Source of the DNA: JAGIBJ01 sp032119595
Lineage (GTDB): Bacteria > Actinomycetota > Thermoleophilia > Solirubrobacterales > Solirubrobacteraceae
Direction of reading: 5' to 3'
Length of the DNA: 64,000 nucleotides
NCBI GenBank assembly: GCA_032119595.1
Contig: JAUMBQ010000006.1
Location: 1,488,001 to 1,552,000 of the forward strand
The position numbers and the translations under genes were made by a program. The notes below the pieces were generated by a model. The model was given only the letters and a program-made list of their open reading frames with translations. It did not search any database and had not been told where the DNA came from. This document shows positions 18,520 through 26,902 of this stretch, one piece after another. Each line of letters starts with the position of its first letter. The stretch's first letter is position 1.

Positions 18520-20853
18520 ATGCTTCCCAAGCGGCTTTTCTCGTCCGCGCTGATCCTGGCATCGCTCGGCGCTGCTTCGGCCGCCCCGCCTGCGCTGAGT
18601 GCCGGCACGAAAAGCTTCGTCCGCAATGCGACGCTCAAGTGTCCGAGCATTTACGCGCCGCCAATGCGTCCGATCAAGTTTCAGCTCAATGGGACGGTGG
18701 ACGCCACCACGGAGCCCGGCCAGCCCGTGACGATGACGAACGTGACGGCGCGATTGGGCGTCACCCTCCGTGACCTCTACCCGTTCGTGGAGCCGTTCAC
18801 ACCGAGTACGTACAACCCGCACCTGACCTCCGTGTCGCTTGGCGTGGTCGGTGGCACACCGACCACGCTCGATGTTGCCGGGCTCCCGCGCGCGCTCGGG
18901 CCGGTTAGCAGCGTGAATGACGGCGGCTACGAGGCCTATACCGCCGAGATCCCGTCGCTTGAGCTGCCACCCGTCACTACTTCCGGAGCCGAACCGGTCG
19001 CCATCCGGCTCAACTCGGTCGGGGTCGCCTTCTCTGGCAGCGTGGGGTCCACCACGCTCTGTCGTGTCGCGATCGACGCAGTGGTCACGTCGCCGACGCT
19101 CGCCTTCGTGCCGAGCACCGGACCGCTGCCGGCCGCGCCGACCCTCGAACCACTGGCCGTGCCGTACGGACCGCTGGCCGGGGGGAACGTCGTGACGCTG
19201 CGCGGAACGAATCTGAAGTACGTCTCGAGCGTCATCGTCGGACCGACCGGTCCGACCGTGTTGCCCGTGGGCAATGGCGTCACCGTGAAGGACGATCAGA
19301 CGGTCGAAGTCACCATGCCGCCGATCCCGTACGGCGCGGAACAAGTGAAGCTCACTGCCGTCAGTGAAGTCGGGCAATCGAACGCGGTGCCGTACACCTA
19401 CGGGTTCTCCACACGGCCCAAGCCGACGATCACGAAGGTGACACCCGCCCGGATTCCTGACTCGCAGGGCGCGGTCGAGCTGGTGGTCGAGGGCACCGGG
19501 TTCGATCGGGCGCTCGGCATCTCGTTTCACCGGCGCAACGGCACCGTGCTCGAGACGAACGCTGCCGGCACGCGCCTGAGGGCGAAGTTCACCCGCGATC
19601 CCTATCGCACGGAAGGGATCCGCAGCGCGAGCGTCCAGGTCCGCGCTCTCGAAGGCTGTGAGGGCTCGGGGTGCCTGTCGGAGGACACCGCGCTCGACGA
19701 CGTTCGCTTGTTTGTCCCCACCAGCGATCTCCCAGGCTTCCCCAAGCAGCCGTCCGATCTCGTTGCGACGCGCTCCGGCAACAGCGTGACGTTGACGTGG
19801 ACCGGCGCCGATGACAGCTCCGTCGTGGCCTACGAGATCTTCACGAACGTCCCTGGCGGGTACCCGTCCGCGACGACGTCGGCGTCGGCGAGAACGGCGA
19901 CCCTCCAGCTCTTCCCGGAATATGGCAGTTATGGAGCCTGGTTCTTCGTACGCGCGGTCGATGCGGATGGCGACCTATCGAATATCGGCGACCCGGCCGT
20001 CGTCGCGGGCACGGTTCCCGACACGGTGGCCCCGGAGGCACCGCGCGATCTCACTGCCGAGCGCAGTGCCGATCCGACCGTTGTTCTCGTCCGCTGGAGT
20101 GGGGCGTACGACAGCGGTGGAGGTGGCGTCCGCGGCTACGACCTCTTCATGGATGGGAAGAAGATCGATACGTCCTACAGGCACTCTTGGTACCAGCCCG
20201 TCCCGGTTGAAGGCCTGGTGCCCAGCGAATCCCACGAGTTCGAGGTTCGCGCCTTCGACAACACCGGAAACATCGGCGCGGGCTCGACGGTCACGGTCCC
20301 CGGCCTCGCCTGCCAGGCGTGCGAATGCACGGGCTGTGAGCCGGACGTGGCGGTCAATTACGCCATCCAAGGATCGGCGACGTTCAAGACGCTCGTGAAG
20401 GGCTCGGCGCCGTTGACCGGGACCCTGACGGGCGGAACGTTCGTGCGCGGGACGGGTGCGTTTGAGGCAGACCTGGCGCTGGCTCCGAGTACGGCGAAGC
20501 TGACGGCGTATGGCTTCCTGCCGGTCGTTGCGCAGGTGGCGATCGTGCCGACGACGAAGGTGACGGGTGCCCTCACGGGTGTCGCGCTCGCGGCGACGGT
20601 GAAAGCAAGGATCAAGATTCCGCAGGTGTCGGTCTTCGGCGTGCGGCTTGCCGGCGGATCGACCTGCCAAACGCGTCTGTTGTCGAACATCCCGTTGGCG
20701 TCGTCCGGACCATTCGCCGCTACGACGGGCGGCAACCTCGTCGGCACGTTCGCCATGAGCGATCTGGCGGGCTGCGGCGCGCTGACGGGCCTCGTCAGCC
20801 CGCTGACCGCAGGCTCGAGCAACGCCATTGCGATGGCCCTGACCCCGCGCTGA
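18520..20853 (+). CDS. Secreted multidomain protein (TIG and fibronectin type III)
   Basis: This 777-residue exported protein starts MLPKRLFSSALILASLGAAS, a clear signal peptide. Residues 30-185 resemble the actinobacterial DUF6801 beta domain (TLKCPSIYAPPMRPIKFQLN). Two IPT/TIG-like Ig domains follow (about 205-292 and 297-398), then two fibronectin type III domains (about 410-495 and 503-595). A cysteine cluster CQACECTGC sits near 597. The C-terminal beta region of about 170 residues resembles the N-terminal type again. No sortase motif or membrane anchor is visible, so it is probably a released or wall-adsorbed structural or adhesive protein. It converges with the SdrD-like gene. Confidence 0.8.
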   Translation: MLPKRLFSSALILASLGAASAAPPALSAGTKSFVRNATLKCPSIYAPPMRPIKFQLNGTVDATTEPGQPVTMTNVTARLGVTLRDLYPFVEPFTPSTYNPHLTSVSLGVVGGTPTTLDVAGLPRALGPVSSVNDGGYEAYTAEIPSLELPPVTTSGAEPVAIRLNSVGVAFSGSVGSTTLCRVAIDAVVTSPTLAFVPSTGPLPAAPTLEPLAVPYGPLAGGNVVTLRGTNLKYVSSVIVGPTGPTVLPVGNGVTVKDDQTVEVTMPPIPYGAEQVKLTAVSEVGQSNAVPYTYGFSTRPKPTITKVTPARIPDSQGAVELVVEGTGFDRALGISFHRRNGTVLETNAAGTRLRAKFTRDPYRTEGIRSASVQVRALEGCEGSGCLSEDTALDDVRLFVPTSDLPGFPKQPSDLVATRSGNSVTLTWTGADDSSVVAYEIFTNVPGGYPSATTSASARTATLQLFPEYGSYGAWFFVRAVDADGDLSNIGDPAVVAGTVPDTVAPEAPRDLTAERSADPTVVLVRWSGAYDSGGGGVRGYDLFMDGKKIDTSYRHSWYQPVPVEGLVPSESHEFEVRAFDNTGNIGAGSTVTVPGLACQACECTGCEPDVAVNYAIQGSATFKTLVKGSAPLTGTLTGGTFVRGTGAFEADLALAPSTAKLTAYGFLPVVAQVAIVPTTKVTGALTGVALAATVKARIKIPQVSVFGVRLAGGSTCQTRLLSNIPLASSGPFAATTGGNLVGTFAMSDLAGCGALTGLVSPLTAGSSNAIAMALTPR

Positions 20854-20874
20854 CCGTGGGTTGAGCGCCCACGG
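20854..20874 (+). terminator. Hairpin after the TIG/FN3 gene
   Basis: CCGTGGG and CCCACGG pair perfectly around a 7-base loop immediately after the TGA stop. Confidence 0.5.
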
Positions 20875-20906
20875 CCAAGCGCGCTAGGGACTCGTCCAGC
20901 TCGGCT

Positions 20907-20962
20907 GGCGGTGAACGGCCAAATGGTGTTGCCCAGACAACACAATTTGGCCGCTCACCGCC
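20907..20962. repeat. Dispersed palindromic repeat, copy 1 of 5
   Basis: This is a 56-bp inverted repeat with 25-bp arms, two mismatches and a CCCAGA loop, centred between two convergent secreted-protein genes. It shares GTGAACGGCC near one end and TTTGGCCGCTCACCG near the other with copies at 23276, 39971, 57600 and 57661. It is the only copy in which the central A/T tract is also fully complementary. Confidence 0.85.
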
Positions 20963-21037
20963 GCGCCCTGCGGGCGCGTTGAGGGAGCCGACCGCGATGA
21001 GCGGTCGATCTTTCAACGTGCCCGCAGCCCTCAGCGC

Positions 21038-23056
21038 TCAGCGCTTGTGGATTTGAACGTTCCCGGCGTGGATGACCTGCCCGTGGCCTGCGCGGTAGTC
21101 CGCGAGGATGTCGAGCTCGAACCGGTCGGCTGTGCCGGGCTCGCCGGCGTCGACGAGGTAGAGGCGGAACCGCTTCTCGGTGCCTTCGTGCTCGATCGAT
21201 CCCCAGACCCATGCCTCCGTGCGATCGTTGCTCACCCGAATGCCTTCGATGGCGGCGGTGTGGAGCGACATGCTCAGCGGATGGTCGACGAACTGCAGGG
21301 TGCCGCGGGCGGCACCGGTGTTCCCAGCCATGAACTCAAAGCCAGCCGTCGCGAAGCCGCCGTCAACGTCCGTCTTGAGCCCGACGCCGGTGATCTTGCC
21401 GGTGCTGGCGGTGAACACTTGGACGGCGAGGCTCTCCGTCTCGCAGTCGGTGACGTCGATCGACTTGACGATCGCCCAGTCGCCGTCCACGATCTGGGCG
21501 TCGGAATCGGTCGTGAATACGCCTGCCGGGAGGAACACCGTCACGCGGTACGTGCCGGGAAGCAGTTCGTCGAAGGTGCCGGGCGCGGAGGCCGTGCGGG
21601 GCAGGGTCGGCTCGTTGTCGAGAATCCCGGGGACCTCGATCTCTTCGAGGCGAACTTCGGGTGCTTCCGGCAGCGCGAGGCCATCGACATCGACGACCGA
21701 GACGCTTGCGGCTCCCAGGCAGACGTTGCCGAAGTCGCGGTCCGAGGCACGATCATTGCTGCGCACGCGGACCGTGTGGGACCCGGAACTCGGAGCCGTC
21801 TGGCGCCAGCCGTCCCGGAGCTGCTCGGTCACGGTGTAGGTGCCGGGGCGCAGGTTCCCGAACTCGTAGCCGCCGTCGTCATCGGCGGTGACGGTCGAGC
21901 GATCGTCGTCCAGGCTGATCGTCCAGTCGCCGAGTCCCTCATCGCCCGCGCCGTCACCGTCGACGGCGTGGTCGTTGAACTTGCGGCCGTCGATCGTTGC
22001 TGGACGCCAATTGGCGAAGTCGCGATCCGACGCGGTTTGGCCGCTGCTGAGCTGCACGGTGTAGCTGCCGGACGCGGGCACCGACTGGTTCCAGCCAGCG
22101 ACCGTCGCCTCGCTGACGGTGTAGGTGCCGGGGCGCAGACCGGTGAAGCGGTACGCGCCGCTTGCGTCGGTCTGGCGCTGCTCGGAGCCGGCGGAGATGG
22201 TCCACCCTTCGACTCCCGGGTCGCCGGCGACGTCGCCGTCAGCGTCGAGGTCCTCGACCTTGCGGCCTTCGATGGTGACCGGCCGGAAGTTGCCGAAGTC
22301 GTTGCCGCCAAACGTGTGCTGGCTCGCGCCGACGGGCACGTTCACCGGCGCTGGCGCAGCGCTGTTGACCCACCCACCTTGCTGGATTTCGGCAAGTTGG
22401 AAGTTGCCGTAGTGCAGGTTGAGCGTGTTGGCGTTCAGAGCGAAGTCGTAGTTCCCGGCGCCGTCGGTGACCGTGCTCGCCACGTCGTGGCCGTCTTGGC
22501 GCAAGACGATGGTCCAGCCGGCCAAACCGGGCTCGCCGGCATCCCGGGCACCGTTGCCGTTGACGTCTTCGTACTTCGTGCCGGCGATGTGCGGGATGGG
22601 CCCTGCACCGCCGCCGCGTGAGAAGTTCCCGCAGATGCGCGCAATGAAGGCGCCGTTCCAATGGCGGACGTGCATCCGGGTGTCGGTCAGCGTTGCGTCG
22701 ACCCGGCTGTCGCCGATGGTGGATTCGCAAGGGTTCCCGGTGAACGGAGGCGCACAGTGTGTCCACCGGGCGGCGCCGTCGATGGCGACGTAGTCGGACG
22801 GCGCCCATTGGGTGAAGTTGCGGTCGAAGCCTTGGCGTCCGTAGTAGTCGCCGAGGGACGCGATCAACTCGGGAGACATGTAGTTGCCTTGGCCCGGGTC
22901 GTAGATAAACGTGTTGCGATCGTGGCCTACGTCGCGAAGCGCGGCCTCGTTGGGATACAGCGTCGCCGAGGCGGTTGGTGCCAAGGCGGCGGCGCCAGCG
23001 AGGGCGAGCGCGAAGGTGGTCGCCGTGCGGCGAGCACGCGCGAGGATGGGACTCAT
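21038..23056 (-). CDS. Secreted protein with SdrD B-like repeats
   Basis: This 672-residue exported protein has the signal peptide MSPILARARRTATTFALALA. ATG 23056 has AAGGAG just upstream and is preferred over the start 17 codons earlier. Three SdrD-B/Cna-B type beta domains begin near residues 156, 264 and 356. They show GxKxxDxxxDGxxDxGExGLxGW-type calcium-binding starts and GTYTVSEATVAGW or GTYTVTEQLRDGW ends. The C-terminal 120 residues form another beta domain (GKITGVGLKTDVDGGFATAG). No LPXTG signal is present. SdrD-B domains are rigid spacers in adhesins, so a surface adhesion role is likely. Confidence 0.85.
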   Translation of the reverse strand: MSPILARARRTATTFALALAGAAALAPTASATLYPNEAALRDVGHDRNTFIYDPGQGNYMSPELIASLGDYYGRQGFDRNFTQWAPSDYVAIDGAARWTHCAPPFTGNPCESTIGDSRVDATLTDTRMHVRHWNGAFIARICGNFSRGGGAGPIPHIAGTKYEDVNGNGARDAGEPGLAGWTIVLRQDGHDVASTVTDGAGNYDFALNANTLNLHYGNFQLAEIQQGGWVNSAAPAPVNVPVGASQHTFGGNDFGNFRPVTIEGRKVEDLDADGDVAGDPGVEGWTISAGSEQRQTDASGAYRFTGLRPGTYTVSEATVAGWNQSVPASGSYTVQLSSGQTASDRDFANWRPATIDGRKFNDHAVDGDGAGDEGLGDWTISLDDDRSTVTADDDGGYEFGNLRPGTYTVTEQLRDGWRQTAPSSGSHTVRVRSNDRASDRDFGNVCLGAASVSVVDVDGLALPEAPEVRLEEIEVPGILDNEPTLPRTASAPGTFDELLPGTYRVTVFLPAGVFTTDSDAQIVDGDWAIVKSIDVTDCETESLAVQVFTASTGKITGVGLKTDVDGGFATAGFEFMAGNTGAARGTLQFVDHPLSMSLHTAAIEGIRVSNDRTEAWVWGSIEHEGTEKRFRLYLVDAGEPGTADRFELDILADYRAGHGQVIHAGNVQIHKR

Positions 23057-23275
23057 GGGACTCCTTGCGGTTCCGAACGTGGTGGGATCGGGTGTTGGAA
23101 CCGGCACCAGTAAAGGCCAGTGCGGAGGCCCTCGCCATGAATTGGAATTCCGCCCACCAGTGGGGAATCCGGTCGGCCGCGATGCCCATTGATCCGCCGA
23201 AGAGCGGTCGATTACCGATGGTGGACCGATGGGCCGGCAGGCTCGCCGACCAGGGACTCGGCCCGCCCCAACAAA
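23057..23275. promoter_or_regulatory. Upstream region of the SdrD-like gene
   Basis: This region is non-coding. It holds an imperfect inverted repeat GGAATTCC ... GGGGAATCC around 23144-23169, possibly a regulator site for the leftward secreted-protein gene. No -35/-10 pair could be assigned with confidence. Confidence 0.35.
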
Positions 23276-23327
23276 CGGTGAACGGCCATTTTGTGTTGCC
23301 CGGACAACACATTTTGGCCGTTCACCG
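23276..23327. repeat. Dispersed palindromic repeat, copy 2 of 5
   Basis: The 23-bp arms surround a CCCGGA loop. The outer arm (CGGTGAACGGCCA) and inner arm (GTGTTG with CAACAC) pair perfectly. The ATTTT tract occurs in the same orientation in both arms and so forms an internal mismatch, as in copies 3-5. Confidence 0.85.
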
Positions 23328-23337
23328 CTGGCTGGCC

Positions 23338-23379
23338 GTTCGTCGCTGGCTGTTCGTCGTTGGCTGTTCGCCGCTCGCC
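23338..23379. repeat. 14-bp tandem repeat, 3 copies
   Basis: The units GTTCGTCGCTGGCT, GTTCGTCGTTGGCT and GTTCGCCGCTCGCC lie head to tail between palindromic repeat copy 2 and the stop codon of the DUF4173 gene. Confidence 0.7.
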
Positions 23380-24905
23380 TACTCGGGTCGCGCTTCGAAG
23401 GTGACGCAGGTTGCGCGGCCGTCGGAGAGCTGGGGGTTGAGGTCGTCGATGGTGGCTCGGGCTCGGGCGCGGCCCACGTTGAACGACTGGACTGGGTCGC
23501 GGTCGCCGAGATCGCGGAGGAAGACGGCGGCGATGCAGGAGCGGATCGGGGGCGGGAGCTTCTTGATGGCCGGGACCGCGTCGCCGCTCATACTGGTGAG
23601 GTACTGGGTGTCGATCGTGCCGGTGTCGGCGAAGCGAGCGATGTTGCGCTCGGCGATTCGGCCGTCGGGGTTCACGGCGACGGTGCCGATCGCAAACACG
23701 GCGCTCAGGGCGACGAGGACCCGAGGGAGCACCACGGTCTTGCGCGCCGCGCCCGCGACGACGATCACGAGGAACACGGCGCCGAGCCAGAGCATGAGCG
23801 TGTGCATGCTGAAGCGGGTGCGCGTCGCACCGTAGGCGTCCTGGTACAGGCCGAGGCGATGGAGCGCCGAGGCAAGCACGACGATCGTGAGGAGGCAGAG
23901 TGCGCCGTTGAGCAGGCCGACGACCGTGTCCTTGGCCGGGCCGAAATACGACGAGGCCGCGATCACGGAGAGCGTCAGGAGTGCCGCGACCGTCATCTGG
24001 ACGAACCCCAGACGTGCGTTGCTGGCGTACGTCAGGCCATCGGTGGTCTGGATGGCGGAGTCGCCGTTGAAGAAATCGGGAAGCTGCAGGATCACGAAGG
24101 CCGTGGTGAGCACAACGAGCGAGCCGAGCGCGATCAGCCACTCGGTGCGACCGAGCTTCGTCGACGGCTCCCGTGCGGGACGCTCGGTCTTCGCGTTCGA
24201 CACAAGCCACAGGGAACCGGCGATCGTCAGCACGACCCCGAAGAGGACGATGCGGGCGATGATCGAGTCGATCCGAAGATTCCAGTCGAACAGGTCGTGG
24301 ATGAGCTCGGAGAACTTCTCATCGGCCGACGCGAAGAGCGCTCCGAAGACGAACACGAGCACGGCGGCGAGGGCGATGCCGCGCAGCACCGGCCCGGCAG
24401 CCGCCCATTTGCGGCCCGTGGCCCGGCGCGTCGCCTCGGCGAAGATCAGGAACGGCGCAGGGATCAGCTGTCCCCACCACGCGAACATGCCGACGGCCGT
24501 TTCCCGCCAGGTTTTGGCCGACGTGAGCGCGATCGACGCCAGCGTGAGCCCGCCCAGGAGCGAGAGCGTCGTGACCCAGCCGGAGTCCCGGAAGGCCGGA
24601 ACGGCGCCGAGGATTCCGGCGCCGGCGAGGCAGCCGAGCGAGAACCGGTCGAGCTTCGTGTCGAGCAGGAGGGTCGCCCCGACGAGCGACACGCCGAGGA
24701 GACCGAGGCCGATCCCGTTCGGCTGCTCGGCCAGGATCAGGGCCGTCAGCAGCGCCAACACGAAGGCCGCGATGGCGTAGCCCCGTGGCGCGGGCGGGCC
24801 GCTGTAGCGCGGCTTCGTGAGGGTGTTCGATCCGGGCGGGATCACCGTGCCGTCGGGGCGGATGAACGTCGGCGGGATCGGGGGCTCTGGAGTCATCTCG
24901 CTCAT
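23379..24905 (-). CDS. DUF4173-type multi-pass membrane protein
   Basis: This 508-residue integral membrane protein has about 11-13 helices. It starts with a Pro-rich cytosolic N-terminus (PPIPPTFIRPDGTVIPPGSN). The motifs GLTYASNARLGFVQMTVAAL and HRLGLYQDAYGATRTRFSMH are those of the DUF4153/DUF4173 family, whose biochemical role is unknown. The C-terminus is a soluble tail ending CVTFEARPE. Its ATG overlaps the stop of the upstream histidine kinase by 4 bp, so it is third in a regulator-kinase-membrane protein operon and may be part of the signalling system rather than a random neighbour. Confidence 0.85.
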   Translation of the reverse strand: MSEMTPEPPIPPTFIRPDGTVIPPGSNTLTKPRYSGPPAPRGYAIAAFVLALLTALILAEQPNGIGLGLLGVSLVGATLLLDTKLDRFSLGCLAGAGILGAVPAFRDSGWVTTLSLLGGLTLASIALTSAKTWRETAVGMFAWWGQLIPAPFLIFAEATRRATGRKWAAAGPVLRGIALAAVLVFVFGALFASADEKFSELIHDLFDWNLRIDSIIARIVLFGVVLTIAGSLWLVSNAKTERPAREPSTKLGRTEWLIALGSLVVLTTAFVILQLPDFFNGDSAIQTTDGLTYASNARLGFVQMTVAALLTLSVIAASSYFGPAKDTVVGLLNGALCLLTIVVLASALHRLGLYQDAYGATRTRFSMHTLMLWLGAVFLVIVVAGAARKTVVLPRVLVALSAVFAIGTVAVNPDGRIAERNIARFADTGTIDTQYLTSMSGDAVPAIKKLPPPIRSCIAAVFLRDLGDRDPVQSFNVGRARARATIDDLNPQLSDGRATCVTFEARPE

Positions 24906-26017
24906 CTCGGTAGTTCGACGACCATGCGGCAGCCGTGGGGTTCAGCGCTGGTGGCGCGGATGGTGCCGCCGGACGCGTCGACGATCCAACGGGAGATCGC
25001 CAGGCCGAGCCCGGTGCCTCCGTCAGACGCCGCGCGGGCGTGATCGGTGCGGTAAAAGCGTTCGAAGACGCGCTCGGCCTCGGCCGGCGGAATGCCCGGG
25101 CCTTCGTCGACGACCTCGATGCGGGTGCGCTGAGCGTCGGTGCTCGTGGCCGTGCCGACCGCGCTGGCCGAAGCCGCAGCGCGCGCGGTCACCAGCACGA
25201 TGCCGCCGGGCGGCGAGTGGCGCACCGCGTTGGCGAGGAGGTTCGCGACCACCTGGTGCACCCGCTCGGCGTCGCCCGTGATCGACAGGTCCTCGGGCTC
25301 AACCGAGCACGAGATGCGCACCGCGCCGTCGCCGGCATCGTCGCCCGTGAGCATGCACTCGCGCGCGGCCTGCTCGAGCAGTGGGCCGACGGGGAACGAC
25401 TCGCGCCGCATCGGCAGTCCGCCCGACTCGAGCCGCGAAAGGTCCAGCAACTGCTCGACCAAACGCCCGAGGCGCTCCGTCTGGGCGAGCGCGGTTTCGA
25501 GCTGCGCTGGATCGGTCGGTTCGATGCCGTCGACGAGGTTCTCGAGCAGGACGCGCAAGGCGCCGATCGGCGTCCGGAGCTCATGCGACACGTTCGCGAC
25601 AAGGTCGCGTCGCATGCGATCGACCTCGGCCAGGTCGGCGGCCATGGCGTTGAAGGCGCGGCCCAGATCGCCGACCTCGTCACGCGACGTGGCGCGGACG
25701 CGGCTCGAGTAGTCGCCGCCCGCCATCTCGGTCGCGGCACGCGCCATCTCGCGCAGCGGCGACACCATCCCGCGCGCGAGAAACTGCGCCACGACGAGAC
25801 CGAAGATTGCCGCCGCGCAGAGCCGCGGGAACAGCGGGAAGCCCATCCACCGGCCGACGGCGAGCACGGTGATCGCTCCCATGACGGTGCCGACGACGAC
25901 GATCCCCAGCTTGGTCTTGAGCGACCAGATCCGGTCGAGCGGGCGGAAGCCCACGCCGCGAGCCAGCGGACGCTCAGGCGTCAGCGGGCTCGCCTTGCTG
26001 TGTGCGTCACGGGCCAC
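24902..26017 (-). CDS. Sensor histidine kinase (HisKA/HAMP type)
   Basis: From GTG 26017 this is a 371-residue kinase. Two helices (LGIVVVGTVMGAITVLAVG and FPRLCAAAIFGLVVAQFLA) are followed by a HAMP domain (ATEMAGGDYSSRVRATSRDE), the phospho-His box VANVSHELRTPIGALRVLLE and ATPase motifs ending GTGLGLAISRWIVDASGG. There is almost no extracytoplasmic segment, so it may sense the membrane or a partner such as the DUF4173 protein. A TTG at 26032 would overlap the regulator gene; the GTG leaves a 4-bp gap. It is co-transcribed with the flanking genes. Confidence 0.9.
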   Translation of the reverse strand: MARDAHSKASPLTPERPLARGVGFRPLDRIWSLKTKLGIVVVGTVMGAITVLAVGRWMGFPLFPRLCAAAIFGLVVAQFLARGMVSPLREMARAATEMAGGDYSSRVRATSRDEVGDLGRAFNAMAADLAEVDRMRRDLVANVSHELRTPIGALRVLLENLVDGIEPTDPAQLETALAQTERLGRLVEQLLDLSRLESGGLPMRRESFPVGPLLEQAARECMLTGDDAGDGAVRISCSVEPEDLSITGDAERVHQVVANLLANAVRHSPPGGIVLVTARAAASASAVGTATSTDAQRTRIEVVDEGPGIPPAEAERVFERFYRTDHARAASDGGTGLGLAISRWIVDASGGTIRATSAEPHGCRMVVELPR

Positions 26018-26021
26018 GGGC

Positions 26022-26690
26022 TCAGACCTCAAGCGCGTAGCCGATGCCGTGCACCGTGCGGATCAGCTCGGCACCGACCTTGGCGCGCAGCCCTCGGATA
26101 TGCGAGTCGACGGTGCGATGGCCGGAACCGTCGCGCCAACCACGCACTTCGGCGAGGAGCTGGTCGCGGGAGTGCACCGTGCCGGGGCGCTCGGCGAGCA
26201 GCGCGAGGATGTCGAACTCGGTCGGCGTGAGGTGGACCTCCACGCCCGCGATTCGAACCTTGCGCGTCGACGAGTCGAGTTCGACCGGACCGGCCGAGAC
26301 GAGCCCCTCTGCCACGGGCGGGCGCAGGTCGACGCGGCGCAGCAGAACGCGGATCCGAGCGACAAGTTCACGCGCTGAAAACGGCTTCGTGAGGTAGTCG
26401 TCGGCGCCGATGCCGAGCCCGACGAGCATGTCTTCCTCGGCATCGCGCGCGGTCAGCATCAGCACAGGGACTGGGCGAGCGGCCTGCACGCGGCGGCACA
26501 CCTCAAGCCCGTCGAGCTTGGGCAGCATGAGGTCGAGAACGACGAGGTCAGGACGCACGCGCTCGCACAGCGCGACGCCGGCCAGTCCGTCGTGCGCGAC
26601 CTCCACGTCGAAGCCCTCGGTCCGGAGACGACGGGCGACCGCGTTCGCGATGACCTGTTCGTCTTCGATGATGCAGATGAGCGGGCTCAT
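26022..26690 (-). CDS. Response regulator, OmpR/PhoB family
   Basis: This 222-residue regulator starts MSPLICIIEDEQVIANAVAR. The receiver domain has Asp53 in LVVLDLMLPKLDG, Thr in VLMLTARD and Lys in YLTKPFSARELVAR. The winged helix is HLTPTEFDILALLAERPGTV followed by HRTVDSHIRGLRAKVG and RTVHGIGYALEV. It is the first gene of the leftward operon with the histidine kinase and DUF4173 protein. The divergent 212-bp gap to the collagen-like gene is a plausible place for its binding sites. Confidence 0.95.
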   Translation of the reverse strand: MSPLICIIEDEQVIANAVARRLRTEGFDVEVAHDGLAGVALCERVRPDLVVLDLMLPKLDGLEVCRRVQAARPVPVLMLTARDAEEDMLVGLGIGADDYLTKPFSARELVARIRVLLRRVDLRPPVAEGLVSAGPVELDSSTRKVRIAGVEVHLTPTEFDILALLAERPGTVHSRDQLLAEVRGWRDGSGHRTVDSHIRGLRAKVGAELIRTVHGIGYALEV

Positions 26691-26832
26691 GGCAGCGAGT
26701 CTCGCAGTGCCAGATGTGGGCCGTGTGCGGTTGGCGTGCAGATTCCGTGCAGGTCGGACGGGTGTTGATCTGGCCCCAAAGAGCACCGTTCGGATACTGA
26801 TGGTCTGTCAGTTGCGGCGCAGTGGATTGCAG

Positions 26833-26880
26833 GGTCCCCAATCGAATGGGATCGTTGAGGAAACCCATCGTTGGGGAACC
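26833..26880 (+). promoter_or_regulatory. Long imperfect inverted repeat in the leader of the collagen-like gene
   Basis: GGTCCCCAA near 26833 pairs with TTGGGGAACC at 26871-26880, and CGAATGGG with CCCATCG inside it. The stem has about 17 bp with one or two bulges. It ends 23 bp before the ATG, close to the RBS GAGGA, so it could influence translation or be a regulator binding site. Confidence 0.4.
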
Positions 26881-26902
26881 CCACCGACTTCGAGGATCCG
26901 TC

